Shown here: positions 31,055 through 40,897 of the stretch, piece by piece
Position numbering within the stretch: the first letter of the stretch is position 1
Layout: every line of letters starts with the position of its first letter
Assembly: GCA_002162675.1 (NCBI GenBank)
Contig: MAAE01000053.1
Coordinates: 62,001-126,000, forward strand
Origin: Colwellia sp. 39_35_sub15_T18
GTDB taxonomy: Bacteria > Pseudomonadota > Gammaproteobacteria > Enterobacterales > Alteromonadaceae
Direction: 5' to 3'
DNA length: 64,000 bases
Notes under the pieces: generated by a model
Seen by the model: only the letters and a program-made list of their open reading frames with translations
Told to the model about the DNA's origin: nothing
Database searches by the model: none
Made by a program: the position numbers and the translations under genes

Positions 31055-31926
31055 TATTGTGCTGCCTTTGCTGTTGATTGAATTTTAGGGGCAAAAATAC
31101 TTTGTTGTTTCTTATCCGAAAGCAAAAGTAAATATCGGAGTCGATCAATTTGGGCTATTGGTACACTATAAACACTGACAAATTCTCTGGACTCATCCTG
31201 GCTGACAAAAGAAACCGTTGCAACAGGATAACCTTCTGGATATTTCCCCCCTAAACCTGAGGTTACTAATGTATCACCAGTTTGAATATCAGCGCTGTGA
31301 GGGACAAAATTATGGGTTAATCGGTCAATGCGACCACTACCCGATGCTAACAATCTTAAACCATTACGCTCTACTCTAACGGGCACGGCATGAGAAATAT
31401 CAGTGATCAAAATCACTCTCGAGCTCGTTTGCCCCACATGGAGAATTTGCCCAACAATGCCTTGAGCATCAAGTACTACTTGACCCTCGTAAACACCATC
31501 ATTAGCGCCACGATTTATAACAACCTGATGGGTGTAAGGATCGCTATCAACAGCAAGCACTTCAGCAACCATTTTTTTAATATCACTACGCAATGGTGAA
31601 GCTAATAATGTCCGTAAACGCGCATTTTCTTGTTTGATAATTTCAAGCTGCATGCCTTGCTCATGAAAAGATAACTCATTTAAACGATATTGGTGGTTTT
31701 CGGTCATTAACTGTTGGCGAGTTGTTAAATTCTCTGATGCCCAAGTCATGACTTGCTTCGGGGTATTAGCAATGTATTGCAAAGGACTAACCAAAGACTG
31801 CAAATAGCCTCGTACTGACTCAAAGCTAGCCATTTTATGATCGAAAAAGATCAATAAAGCAGAGCAAAAAAGTACCAAAACAAGTCGGTACTGTGGGGAT
31901 GGACCATGTTTAAAAATTGGGTTCAT
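31054..31926 (-). CDS. mreC: Rod shape-determining protein MreC
   Basis: Bitopic periplasmic scaffold of the elongation machinery. 290 residues: an N-terminal membrane helix (LVLVLFCSALLIFFDH), a coiled coil over about residues 65-110, and two beta domains containing DGVYEGQVVLDAQGIVGQIL and ISHAVPVRVERNGLRLLASG. Separated from mreB by an inverted-repeat element of about 120 bases. Confidence 0.95.
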   Translation of the reverse strand: MNPIFKHGPSPQYRLVLVLFCSALLIFFDHKMASFESVRGYLQSLVSPLQYIANTPKQVMTWASENLTTRQQLMTENHQYRLNELSFHEQGMQLEIIKQENARLRTLLASPLRSDIKKMVAEVLAVDSDPYTHQVVINRGANDGVYEGQVVLDAQGIVGQILHVGQTSSRVILITDISHAVPVRVERNGLRLLASGSGRIDRLTHNFVPHSADIQTGDTLVTSGLGGKYPEGYPVATVSFVSQDESREFVSVYSVPIAQIDRLRYLLLLSDKKQQSIFAPKIQSTAKAAQ

Positions 31927-31988
31927 AAAAACCAGTTACGGGTTGATAGCTTCTAATTATGAGTTTTATTTATCTCAATTTTTTTACT

Positions 31989-32109
31989 AATTGATCGTTT
32001 CTTCACAGAAATTTAATTCAAGTACAAGGCGAAAGCACGGAGTTGACGTTAGTCAATGAGTACTTTCAACGCCGTAATTGGGTTAAATAGCAAAGAAGAA
32101 ACATCAATT
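31989..32109. repeat. 121-bp inverted-repeat element between mreB and mreC
   Basis: Left arm aattgatcgtttcttc (31989-32004) and right arm gaagaaacatcaatt (32095-32109) are inverted with one extra base in the left arm. The right arm ends one base before the mreB stop codon. The interior (aagtacaaggcgaaagcacg, then caatgagtactttcaacgcc) contains a second imperfect inversion (aagtac / gtactt). It has the form of a small non-coding mobile element or of a large hairpin in the mreBCD mRNA. Confidence 0.75.
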
Positions 32110-33183
<1,074 letters not shown>

Positions 33184-33261
33184 TCATTAGCGCAAAAGTT
33201 AGAGCGAGAAATTATTTGAATAACAGATCGAACAATCATACCTGACTATTAAAGCTCAGGC

Positions 33262-33412
33262 TACTTCAAAATGCGGAATTAAGGAAACCTGTAGGCGGGA
33301 TTTTAATCGCGTTTATTTTTAAACAACACGAGCGCGAACAAGTTCCCGCCTACGCTATACTCATGTTACCTCGAAATATTCGTTTCAGCCATTTTGAAGT
33401 ATCATGAGTATA
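33262..33412. repeat. Composite palindromic element upstream of mreB
   Basis: A 12-bp perfect inverted pair, tacttcaaaatg (33262-33273) and cattttgaagta (33390-33401), encloses a GTAGGCGGG-family copy (33291-33353). A 10-bp perfect pair, tatactcatg (33356-33365) and catgagtata (33403-33412), overlaps its right side. The 286-base gap between mshQ and mreB is otherwise featureless to me. Confidence 0.8.
33291..33353. repeat. Dispersed imperfect palindrome, GTAGGCGGG family, copy 2
   Basis: Left end gtaggcgggattttaatcgc and right end gcgcgaacaagttcccgcctac (inverted termini gtaggcggga / tcccgcctac). Nearly the same ends as 21226-21298 and 53374-53437, with a different loop sequence. Confidence 0.88.
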
Positions 33413-33439
33413 TAAGTAATATCACACAATAAATTGCCG

Positions 33440-36400
33440 CTAATGCACTTCTCGTTGGTAGATTATTCTATCGTTACCGCGGAACAGCCCAAAGGTGGCG
33501 ATGGCGCGAGGATCGTCATTATATAATCCATCAATACCTTCAGCATCATAAGCCCAGTCGTATTTTAGCCAGTCATAGATACTATAAATAACCTCAACTT
33601 CACCTTGATTACCTGCGCCTGCTGCAGGCAAAACAATTTGCCGAGTTACACCATTAGCTAAATCATCAGTATCTATAAATGTTCCTGAAACTGCAGGAAT
33701 ATCATCTGAATCCAGAGTAACTTCATTAGGTGAGCCAAAGCTCACATTAGTTGAATTATATTGCGTGCAATTATCAGTATCGGCTAAAACAAAGTTTGCT
33801 CCATCATAATACTCTATTGTTAACACCTGCCCCAACGTTGACGTTTCTGGACCAAAACTATTTTCAAGGTTAGCACGAGCAAAGCGTACTTCTTCACCCG
33901 AGAGGTTTAATACCCATAAGCGGTCATTATCAGCATCATCGTCACCGTCAATAGCGAGAACACTATCAGAATCTTCTACTGAATCAATTCCTAATGCAAT
34001 TTTTGCAGGAAAAGGCTCAATTTCTGCATTTTGTTCACGAAGATAAATAAAATTATCATCCGCATTAAATGCGTAAGTAATCACGCCGTTACTTTCTTCA
34101 GGTAAAGTCCCCTCTGTTAAGTTTGCCGTGAGCTTAACTTTCACCCTAGGGACACCGTCGACTTCAACACCATCTTTTTCAGTATCTTCAGTTGGAGTGA
34201 TATGAACAACACCACTAGGTAAAAGCTTGATGAAATCTCCCGTGTAGTTTTTTGTCGTTGAACAAACATCATCAGAGCAAAGCGCTGACTTTGCAGTGAT
34301 CAATAATTCAGGCTCAAGCTCATATTGCAAAGCACCTTTTGCTGACAATTCACTGCTCATTTGCCCTGAATAAGCAAAAGCCATTTCTGAGCTAGGATCA
34401 GTGATATCGCAAACAGATTTTAGCTCGCCATCAAAACCTGTGCTTAGCTCAAAATGGTGTGGAATAAAACGGCCGACATAGGGCGCCTTACCAATAACAT
34501 CATCAGCGCCCAAATAACTTGCAGCAGTGGCAGTAAAGCTAATAATACCCACTTCGTCATACGTCATAGCGCTATTAGTAGCGACACCATTTACAAAACT
34601 GGTAAAGCTATACTTAACTGTATTGTCTAGACTGCCTGAACTAGGTGCAACAAGCCCCTTTTCGATTTCAGCGGTTGCGGCTTCTGCTGCACTTTCATTA
34701 CCAAAGTTTTTTGTTATTGTATGACTTGAAAGATCAGCATCATCATCAGGTATGCCATCAGCTGAGCCATCATTATCATCTTCTTCTGACTGCCACTGTA
34801 CTGCAGTTAAGCTTGTCGCGAAGTCTTCGCCAGCGGCAATAAATTTAGTGCCTGTAGCATCTTGTGCTTTAGGGTTATTAGCTACATTGACATAAAAACC
34901 TAAAGGGCGAACAACAAAGTTATTACTACTACCTTCCATGTACACACCACTTGGATCACCATTTTCGTCCAAAATATTGTACCTAGCATGAAGTTGCATT
35001 TGCCCAGCTTCAGGATAGGTGAAAACAAATTCAGCGGCATTGTCCACATTAGTACCAAAATTCATAGCAACATCAGTGTAAACAGCTGCAGCGCCATCAT
35101 TTTGAGTTGAAATAACAGTGTCTGTGCTTAAACTATTGATAGTTACAGCTTCACCGTCAAGACAGGCATTAGGATTTTTACAACTTGCCGACAGTTCAAC
35201 AATAACGCTATCTGTTAGCGCCGCGTCACAATCACCCTCGAGAGGATCTTTTTTAACGGCCTGCAATTTTAGCGTACGGGTATTAAATCCAGTATTAGAG
35301 GGTTTACCAGATAATTGCGTTGGAATAGAAGTACCCTCTGAGTCTGCATAAAAACGAAAACCTGTATCAGCAAAAACAACATCACAACTGGTAGAGCCGC
35401 CATTAGCGCACTCGTAACTTTGATCTAAACTTAGCGTTGCTGTACTGGCATCAGTATAAGAAAAGCTGCTATCAGTGCTGCCACCTGAAACAGTGACAGT
35501 TTTATTGAACGTGCCATTGATAGATAATTGCACATCGATATCATCGGTACTAAGGCTAGTACAAGCAGCATCGGCACAGGCTTTTATGGTAATGTTTTCA
35601 GCTTCACAGGTTAAGCCTTGGCCATCATGACTAATTTCAAAGTGATCAAATAAAGGTAAACAATCATCACAGCGTATTTCAACATTATCTATTGAAATAC
35701 CATCATCATTATCATAACTAAATAGTCCAAAGTCATTTAATGGTGGTTGCTCAGTGCTTGAAAGTTGCAACTGCATATTACTGCCATCACTATCTCCTGT
35801 GCACACAGCAATGCCTTCACTTTGCACCACCACTTTCATGCTAAAGTTATCGCCTAAATCAATATTATCTTGGTTATCTAAACTTGTAGCAGTACCAGAC
35901 TCCACTTTCACCAATTCAAAGCTTCGATATGCTCCAGGAAAGCTAGTATTGCTACTATAGCTACTGCCATATTTATTCCATTTAGCTAAATAATAATTTT
36001 GATCATCCTTGTAGCCAAAAATCATCCCTAAATCATTATTTAAATTGGCCTTATCGGCATCCATTTCGCTATAAAGGGAGTAACTTACAGACGCGCTACT
36101 ATCAATCGATTCATTTGATAGCTCATAGCTAACCATACCATATTCATTATGGCTGCCGCTTTGGGCGTTACCCGCAATATTAAGCTTAGAATTAATATCA
36201 AAAATAATATCTTGTTCTTCACCCGATGAATCACGAATGCTTTCGCTTGTCCAGTTACTAATGTTTCTATCAAAATTTACCGCCTGCCAGTTTTTAGTCG
36301 TAGAGAAATCATCATTAAATATTACTGACATGCTGTCATCAGCATCACATGAAAACACGGTAGCAGGTGTGCCTTCACAAAAGTCACCAAAATCTGGCTC

Positions 36401-37096
36401 ATCACTGATAAAATTAACCGTTGAGGCACTGACTAGTTCGACATTTCTACCGCTCACGGCACCATTAACAGTCGCAGAAGAATTGATAGTTACATCTTGT
36501 TTGCTGTACACAAATGCTGTTACCGTAGCGCTAGATAAAATGTTAAAATCTTCTTTTGCATAAAGTAATAAATCTGTCGCAGTTCCACCTGCATTGATCG
36601 ACGTTGGGCTATTAAAATTTATCGTGTTTTTCACGAATATACGTACTTTACCTGATATATTAATACTACTTGAAGACCCGACAGCTAAAGAGCCTTCAAC
36701 TGTATAGTCTCCCTCAGCAAGGTTAAGTGTTGCTGAAGAAGCCAGAGTTATATTGTTATAATTACCCGGTGAAATTGATTGCGTTTGTTCAAAAGCGACC
36801 GAAATATCATCACTACTATTAGGAAAATCATTATAAGTTACTGCTGAAGCAATACTTCCTGAGCTTGAGCAAGTTGTGCTGTCGCAGCTTACGCCGCCCG
36901 AAATATCATCAATAGCATTTTTAGAGTCTAAAATATTATCTGGACTATTCGTAACTTTAGAGCCCGATCCAAAAATAAGTTCGCCACTATTGCTATTGTT
37001 TTGTATGCCATCGCTAAATACAGCTGCGCATTCAACAGCAATTACTGCGGCACTATACATTAAAAGAAAAAAGCTAAAACAAAAACGAATAAGCAT
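33440..37096 (-). CDS. mshQ: MSHA biogenesis protein MshQ (DUF6701)
   Basis: Large exported protein at the distal end of MSHA loci; its role is not firmly established. The frame is open to 37234, but the ATG at 37096 has AGGAA eight bases upstream and is followed by a signal peptide (MLIRFCFSFFLLMYSAAVIA). The longer version would run through a terminator, so I take 1218 residues. Residues about 60-230 are Ser/Thr/Asn-rich with short beta repeats (polymer-like). Then a LamG-like stretch precedes LFDHFEISHDGQGLTCEAEN, the DUF6701 start. Many Asp-rich segments and paired cysteines follow. Confidence 0.88.
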   Translation of the reverse strand: MLIRFCFSFFLLMYSAAVIAVECAAVFSDGIQNNSNSGELIFGSGSKVTNSPDNILDSKNAIDDISGGVSCDSTTCSSSGSIASAVTYNDFPNSSDDISVAFEQTQSISPGNYNNITLASSATLNLAEGDYTVEGSLAVGSSSSINISGKVRIFVKNTINFNSPTSINAGGTATDLLLYAKEDFNILSSATVTAFVYSKQDVTINSSATVNGAVSGRNVELVSASTVNFISDEPDFGDFCEGTPATVFSCDADDSMSVIFNDDFSTTKNWQAVNFDRNISNWTSESIRDSSGEEQDIIFDINSKLNIAGNAQSGSHNEYGMVSYELSNESIDSSASVSYSLYSEMDADKANLNNDLGMIFGYKDDQNYYLAKWNKYGSSYSSNTSFPGAYRSFELVKVESGTATSLDNQDNIDLGDNFSMKVVVQSEGIAVCTGDSDGSNMQLQLSSTEQPPLNDFGLFSYDNDDGISIDNVEIRCDDCLPLFDHFEISHDGQGLTCEAENITIKACADAACTSLSTDDIDVQLSINGTFNKTVTVSGGSTDSSFSYTDASTATLSLDQSYECANGGSTSCDVVFADTGFRFYADSEGTSIPTQLSGKPSNTGFNTRTLKLQAVKKDPLEGDCDAALTDSVIVELSASCKNPNACLDGEAVTINSLSTDTVISTQNDGAAAVYTDVAMNFGTNVDNAAEFVFTYPEAGQMQLHARYNILDENGDPSGVYMEGSSNNFVVRPLGFYVNVANNPKAQDATGTKFIAAGEDFATSLTAVQWQSEEDDNDGSADGIPDDDADLSSHTITKNFGNESAAEAATAEIEKGLVAPSSGSLDNTVKYSFTSFVNGVATNSAMTYDEVGIISFTATAASYLGADDVIGKAPYVGRFIPHHFELSTGFDGELKSVCDITDPSSEMAFAYSGQMSSELSAKGALQYELEPELLITAKSALCSDDVCSTTKNYTGDFIKLLPSGVVHITPTEDTEKDGVEVDGVPRVKVKLTANLTEGTLPEESNGVITYAFNADDNFIYLREQNAEIEPFPAKIALGIDSVEDSDSVLAIDGDDDADNDRLWVLNLSGEEVRFARANLENSFGPETSTLGQVLTIEYYDGANFVLADTDNCTQYNSTNVSFGSPNEVTLDSDDIPAVSGTFIDTDDLANGVTRQIVLPAAGAGNQGEVEVIYSIYDWLKYDWAYDAEGIDGLYNDDPRAIATFGLFRGNDRIIYQREVH

Positions 37097-37220
37097 CGAT
37101 AGGTTCCTAACTGCTGCTTGCGGAAGAAAAAATAACAGGTAAGGCAAAGGTACCGCTAAGCACTTAAATATGCAATATAAAGCGCTTTTAATGTAAAAAG
37201 AAGGTCGATATTTTGGCAAG

Positions 37221-37245
37221 AAAAAGCCCCGCAATAGCGAGGCTT
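37221..37245 (-). terminator. Rho-independent terminator after the PEP-CTERM gene
   Basis: On the minus strand, aagcctcgc and gcggggctt form a 9-bp stem with one mismatch and a 4-base loop, then a T run (37221-37225). It lies between the PEP-CTERM gene stop (37278) and the mshQ start (37096). Confidence 0.8.
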
Positions 37246-37277
37246 AGAAAGAGTTCAGTTAAATAATCATTAACCGT

Positions 37278-37880
37278 TTAGCTAAATAAACGTTTTTTAC
37301 TGGCTAAAGCAATTAAAGCAAGCGCAAAAATCATCAAAGTTGAAGGCTCTGGAATAGGGGCTGGGTTGTTGATTATAGTTGTTCTTACGTAAAAAGTTTC
37401 GTTGCCACTACCTAAAACTTGGCTACCATCTACGCCTGAAGAAGCCCACTCGCTGCTAACTTTGCCTGGAGTATAATCAAGCAGATTACCATCAAACACA
37501 ACGCCATTTAATGTTAAAACTATATCATCAAAAACGCTATTCCAAAATGATACGGCTTGAATATAGCTACCATCACCATTTGAAAAATCGTCAATAGTAA
37601 AGTTGGCAAATAAAATATCTATATCACTGTCACTTGCATAACCCCAACCTTCGTGAAGTTCTGGAGCATAAAGTCTATTGGTGGTATTTAAATCAGGATC
37701 TCCCCAATACTCAACATTCACAGGAGAAGCCCAAGCAAAGTCTATGATGACACCGCCACCTTCGTAAGTAACATAGTGATCAGAGGTTAACAAAGAAGAA
37801 TCAGTTATCAGAGTCGCATTAACCATATTAGAAGAAACAAGTGAAATGATAAAAGTAAACGCTAGTACAAACTTACCCAT
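37278..37880 (-). CDS. PEP-CTERM sorting-domain protein
   Basis: Secreted protein of 200 residues and unknown function. An N-terminal signal peptide (FVLAFTFIISLVSSNMVNA) precedes an acidic, aromatic-rich beta-type domain with no family that I recognise. The C-terminus is a classical exosortase sorting signal: PIPEPS at 175-180, a hydrophobic helix TLMIFALALIALA, then basic KKR. Known biology: exosortase cleaves such signals, usually in strains making exopolysaccharide. The exosortase gene is not in this window. The gene has its own terminator and a candidate sigma-54 promoter and is not a pilin. Confidence 0.9.
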   Translation of the reverse strand: MGKFVLAFTFIISLVSSNMVNATLITDSSLLTSDHYVTYEGGGVIIDFAWASPVNVEYWGDPDLNTTNRLYAPELHEGWGYASDSDIDILFANFTIDDFSNGDGSYIQAVSFWNSVFDDIVLTLNGVVFDGNLLDYTPGKVSSEWASSGVDGSQVLGSGNETFYVRTTIINNPAPIPEPSTLMIFALALIALASKKRLFS

Positions 37881-37927
37881 TTAAAACCCCATAAAAATGA
37901 AAAATAACATTATAATAAACACAACAT

Positions 37928-37944
37928 AGCACGATTCAGGCCAA
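37928..37944 (-). promoter_or_regulatory. Candidate sigma-54 (-24/-12) promoter of the PEP-CTERM gene
   Basis: Minus strand reads TTGGCCTGAATCGTGCT, which has the invariant GG-N10-GC spacing (GG at 37942-37941, GC at 37930-37929) and matches most of TTGGCACR-N4-TTGCW. The predicted transcript would start near 37917, about 37 bases before the ATG. A TATAAT-like stretch at about 37909-37916 is the alternative sigma-70 reading, but I see no good -35 for it. Confidence 0.55.
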
Positions 37945-37975
37945 CAAAATTTAATCAATATTTTCAATAGATTAC

Positions 37976-38008
37976 AAAAACGCTATTTTAATTAATTATA
38001 ATAGCGTA
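37976..38008 (-). terminator. Rho-independent terminator after mshP
   Basis: acgctatt (37980-37987) and aatagcgt (38000-38007) form a perfect 8-bp stem with a 12-base loop that can pair further through its AT content. Minus-strand T run at 37976-37980. It ends the mshB-P transcript before the PEP-CTERM gene. Confidence 0.8.
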
Positions 38009-38021
38009 AAAAAAGCAGACA

Positions 38022-38471
38022 CTATAAGCTTCTGGCTTTTATTTCAATCTTTCTTGATGTGACTACACCCGCAACACTGCATTGCCCAATACTAGTAATA
38101 GTATAATAGGTGACTTCATCAACAGTACCCGCATCAATAACTGCATCTGCTACGCAATCAACATCTAAGGCTTGGCAGTTTTCTAAGCCTTCAACCGTAG
38201 TAAAGCTATTATAGTTGCTATCTACTGAGCATGAGCCGCTACCAGACAGGGGAAATACTTCGCTCATTTTTCGCTCTGCCCCCGCCTGAGCGGCTTGATA
38301 AGCCCGTGTTCCTAATACTTCATACACAATAGTTTCGGCATTAGAGCCTGTCATTCTAACTAAAGAGGCACCTAATAATGTCATGATGACAATAATAAAA
38401 ATCGCAAGAACAAGGGCGCTACCATGCTGGCGATTGTTCATTTTTGGTTTTATTAAGTGCTTATGGAACAT
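38022..38471 (-). CDS. mshP: MSHA biogenesis protein MshP (PilX-like)
   Basis: Minor pilus-assembly protein of 149 residues. The N-terminal QHGSALVLAIFIIVIMTLLG is the PilX/MshP type hydrophobic helix without a classical GFTLIE. Two Cys pairs occur in the C-terminal half (GSCSVDSNYNS to CQALDVDC; IGQCSVAG). Overlaps mshO by 11 bases. Confidence 0.88.
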   Translation of the reverse strand: MFHKHLIKPKMNNRQHGSALVLAIFIIVIMTLLGASLVRMTGSNAETIVYEVLGTRAYQAAQAGAERKMSEVFPLSGSGSCSVDSNYNSFTTVEGLENCQALDVDCVADAVIDAGTVDEVTYYTITSIGQCSVAGVVTSRKIEIKARSL

Positions 38472-39222
38472 TTAACACCTGTATTTCATTAGTAAAGGTG
38501 ACTGTTTCACTATTTTTCTCAAATTGAAAGTGTATTTGCACCATAGCATTACGCAATAAAGTCGCTTCTTGTACTTCAAATGAACTGTTAATAGTCGAAA
38601 TATCTTCTGCCATTAAAACGTTACTGTTTAGTGAATCGGTTCTTAATAACTGATTATCTTGCAAACAATAATCAATGGTACCATTAATAAAGTAAAGCCG
38701 CTGCGTTGGTGAGTCTTCATCAAAGTGGACATCAGTATCGTCTAGAGTAATTACTCGTACATCACCTGTTAGACTCATACTACTAACACCATGCACTTTA
38801 TTTTCACTAGCCTCATATACATCATCAGTATTTAATGGGTAAACTACTGCGCTCCAGCTGCCATCAAAACTGCCATCAAAACTGCCATCAAACGCTATCA
38901 CCTCAATGGTACTGCTAGCCTCTTCAGGCTCTACCGGAATATCGACATAAATAGTGCTTTCCAGAATAGGCGTAAAGCTCAAGCACGAGCCAGTTATCAT
39001 TAAACTATTAGGCAGTGCATTTCTAACATCTCTATTGAGTCGCTCAATAGCAAAACGTGCTGAAGATACTAGCTGATCTCTGGCGGTTGTTTCGGTATAA
39101 ATTTGTGTGGCAAACTTTATAAAGCTGGTTGTTGCGGCGGCGAGTACGCCTAAAATAACAATAACCGTTATCATTTCAATCAGCGTAAAGCCGGCAGATT
39201 TTTTTGTCATTAACGGCTTCAT
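38461..39222 (-). CDS. mshO: Minor pseudopilin MshO
   Basis: PilW/MshO-like minor pilin of 253 residues. The prepilin motif is KKSAGFTLIEMITVIVILG. An in-frame triplication encodes DGSFDGSFDGSW about residues 109-120. The ATG overlaps the mshD stop (TAATG). Confidence 0.9.
   Translation of the reverse strand: MKPLMTKKSAGFTLIEMITVIVILGVLAAATTSFIKFATQIYTETTARDQLVSSARFAIERLNRDVRNALPNSLMITGSCLSFTPILESTIYVDIPVEPEEASSTIEVIAFDGSFDGSFDGSWSAVVYPLNTDDVYEASENKVHGVSSMSLTGDVRVITLDDTDVHFDEDSPTQRLYFINGTIDYCLQDNQLLRTDSLNSNVLMAEDISTINSSFEVQEATLLRNAMVQIHFQFEKNSETVTFTNEIQVLNVP
38859..38893 (-). repeat. 12-bp in-frame tandem repeat inside mshO
   Basis: The 12-mer ctgccatcaaaa is repeated three times. It encodes Asp-Gly-Ser-Phe twice and Asp-Gly-Ser-Trp once counting from the gene strand. 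Copy change would lengthen or shorten MshO by four residues without frameshift. Confidence 0.88.
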
Positions 39223-39767
39223 TAAAAGTTGGCTCGATAGGTTGAAAAGTTTAAGACAAAACCGGTCGGCGTAGTGATAGTGACGATAATCAATTTAGCG
39301 GTTGATGTATTGCCGGTACAACTACCGTCATAGTTAGCGTCGTTACAAACACTAATGCTCATAGCGTAGCCGGTATATAAAGTTAAAACATCACCTTGAG
39401 AGTCTTCAATTTCCCCTGCTGGCAAGCTATTGTAATCGTCAACATCATCAAACGTTGCTCTTGTTTCTCCTGTTTCTTTTCCCATAACATCAGAGCAATC
39501 ATCGGCACCCGTTTCGCCACAGCGAACTAGACCACCAGCCATATCTGAATTTTCATCAAAAGCTTTATGTTGAATTTCATTGAGCACAGATTGCGCTAAT
39601 TCCGCGGCTTTTATTTGATGCAATTGATCAGCACTTTGCTCCGACAGTGGATAAATCAAGGTGGTCAGAATAGAAAAGGACAACGCTAACACCACAATGC
39701 CAACAATAGTTTCTATTAAGGTGAAGCCTTTATTTAACTGATGGGCAAAAGAACGGCTAAGACGCAT
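39222..39767 (-). CDS. mshD: Minor pseudopilin MshD
   Basis: 181 residues from the ATG at 39767, which has GAGGG nine bases upstream; a TTG further up is less likely. The prepilin motif is NKGFTLIETIVGIVVLALS. Two Cys pairs in the body (VRCGETGADDC and VCNDANYDGSC). Overlaps the mshC 3' end by 11 bases. Confidence 0.9.
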   Translation of the reverse strand: MRLSRSFAHQLNKGFTLIETIVGIVVLALSFSILTTLIYPLSEQSADQLHQIKAAELAQSVLNEIQHKAFDENSDMAGGLVRCGETGADDCSDVMGKETGETRATFDDVDDYNSLPAGEIEDSQGDVLTLYTGYAMSISVCNDANYDGSCTGNTSTAKLIIVTITTPTGFVLNFSTYRANF

Positions 39768-40278
39768 GAATATAGCCCTCTTGATTAATTTCAACCGTTA
39801 ATTCACCTTCCCCACTTTCACCAGTAATGGTTATTGTTATTTTACATGTATCTATAGGTGTGCAACCGACAGGTTTTCCTAGTGGCGAAAATGAAAAACC
39901 GCTTAAACTTTCAGTAACAGTAAAACTGACACTATGATTACTATCAATGGTGACTGTGGTAGTTTCTCCTGCGGGGCTTGTTTTACAAATATTAATAGCA
40001 TCGGGGTCAAAATCAGTAGCGAATAAACCGATTTCATTAGACGTTACTTCAATATTTCTGCAGGTGCTATTATCAATTTGCTGCATTGAACGCAATTGAA
40101 TGGCTCTGAGTTTACTGATCAACTCATCACGATAAGTGTATTCTTCAAAACCATTAGACTGGAAAAATTTTGGCAATACCGTTACTGCCATTATTGAGAT
40201 CAAAATAATAGTGATTGTTAACTCTATTAAAGTAAAACCAGCATGCTTATGATTTAATAAAAATTGAGAATTATTCAC
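39757..40278 (-). CDS. mshC: Minor pseudopilin MshC
   Basis: 173 residues. The prepilin leader MNNSQFLLNHKHAG ends before FTLIELTITIILISIM. GspH-like body with Cys residues in NSTCRNIEV, INICKTS and VGCTPIDTC. Begins 17 bases after the second MshA-like pilin gene. Confidence 0.9.
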   Translation of the reverse strand: MNNSQFLLNHKHAGFTLIELTITIILISIMAVTVLPKFFQSNGFEEYTYRDELISKLRAIQLRSMQQIDNSTCRNIEVTSNEIGLFATDFDPDAINICKTSPAGETTTVTIDSNHSVSFTVTESLSGFSFSPLGKPVGCTPIDTCKITITITGESGEGELTVEINQEGYIHAS

Positions 40279-40295
40279 TGTCTATAGCTGCCTCA

Positions 40296-40763
40296 CTAAG
40301 TACAAGGATTAGTGCCTATTGAAGGTTTATCCCCGGCATTATCGGGGGCGCGATAGTACGAAAGACAAGCTTGTTGAGAGATTAAAGGGGTCTCATTCTC
40401 AGCTAGATAGACGACAACAGCACTATCTATGGTATTAGTTACGGCGAATACCGTTGAGTCAATCTCAAGTAATTCATCCTGCCAATCATTCACTAAAATG
40501 GTAGGGCGTCCGTATCCTACAGAAATACTAACACCATCGGCTATGTCTACGCTTGCAGATGCTTCATTGTGATTTCCCGCCACCAGTGATTTACTGTAAA
40601 CCAGTGCCGAGGCACCTTCCATCGCCGCTTTCACACCGTGTAAAGTCGACGTTTGGGCATCCGCTTTTAAATTGATATATTTAGGCGCGACTGTGACGGC
40701 CAAAATGCCTAAAATAACAATAACCACCACTAATTCGATTAAGGTAAATCCTTTACTGTTCAT
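40296..40763 (-). CDS. Second MshA-like type IV pilin
   Basis: 155 residues with a five-residue leader (MNSKG/FTLIELVVVIVILG). C-terminal disulfide-loop cysteines are in QQACLSYYRAPD and TNPC, the MshA arrangement. It is paralogous to the gene at 40898-41422 (shared ILAVT-APK and GVKAA). A terminator separates the two, so this one is probably expressed at a lower level. It could be a minor subunit or an alternative major subunit; sequence cannot decide. Confidence 0.85.
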   Translation of the reverse strand: MNSKGFTLIELVVVIVILGILAVTVAPKYINLKADAQTSTLHGVKAAMEGASALVYSKSLVAGNHNEASASVDIADGVSISVGYGRPTILVNDWQDELLEIDSTVFAVTNTIDSAVVVYLAENETPLISQQACLSYYRAPDNAGDKPSIGTNPCT

Positions 40764-40853
40764 TTGGTATTCTCTACTGTTAGCGCTTTATTATAATGAC
40801 TAAATAACTATTTAAATAAGTTATCACCTATCCTACCTTAATTTAGTCAAAAC

Positions 40854-40881
40854 AAAAAAGGAGAGCTATGCTCTCCTTTTT
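40854..40881 (-). terminator. Rho-independent terminator after the major pilin gene
   Basis: ggagagc / gctctcc perfect 7-bp stem with a 3-base loop, flanked by A and T runs so it can act on both strands. On the minus strand, six T follow. It is internal to the msh locus, 17 bases after the pilin stop. Confidence 0.9.
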
Positions 40882-40897
40882 CTTTTTAGTAACAATG

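Noticed and set aside
33440-37096. Several plus-strand open frames opposite mshQ
   Set aside because: They are antisense shadows of a long Ser/Thr-rich gene with no ribosome-binding sites or recognised domains.
37097-37234. Longer N-terminus of mshQ
   Set aside because: The extra 46 codons cross a terminator and are followed by a normal Shine-Dalgarno, ATG and signal peptide at 37096.
37905-37920. TATAAT as sigma-70 promoter of the PEP-CTERM gene
   Set aside because: No -35 at proper spacing; the GG-N10-GC site fits better, though the sigma-70 reading is not excluded.
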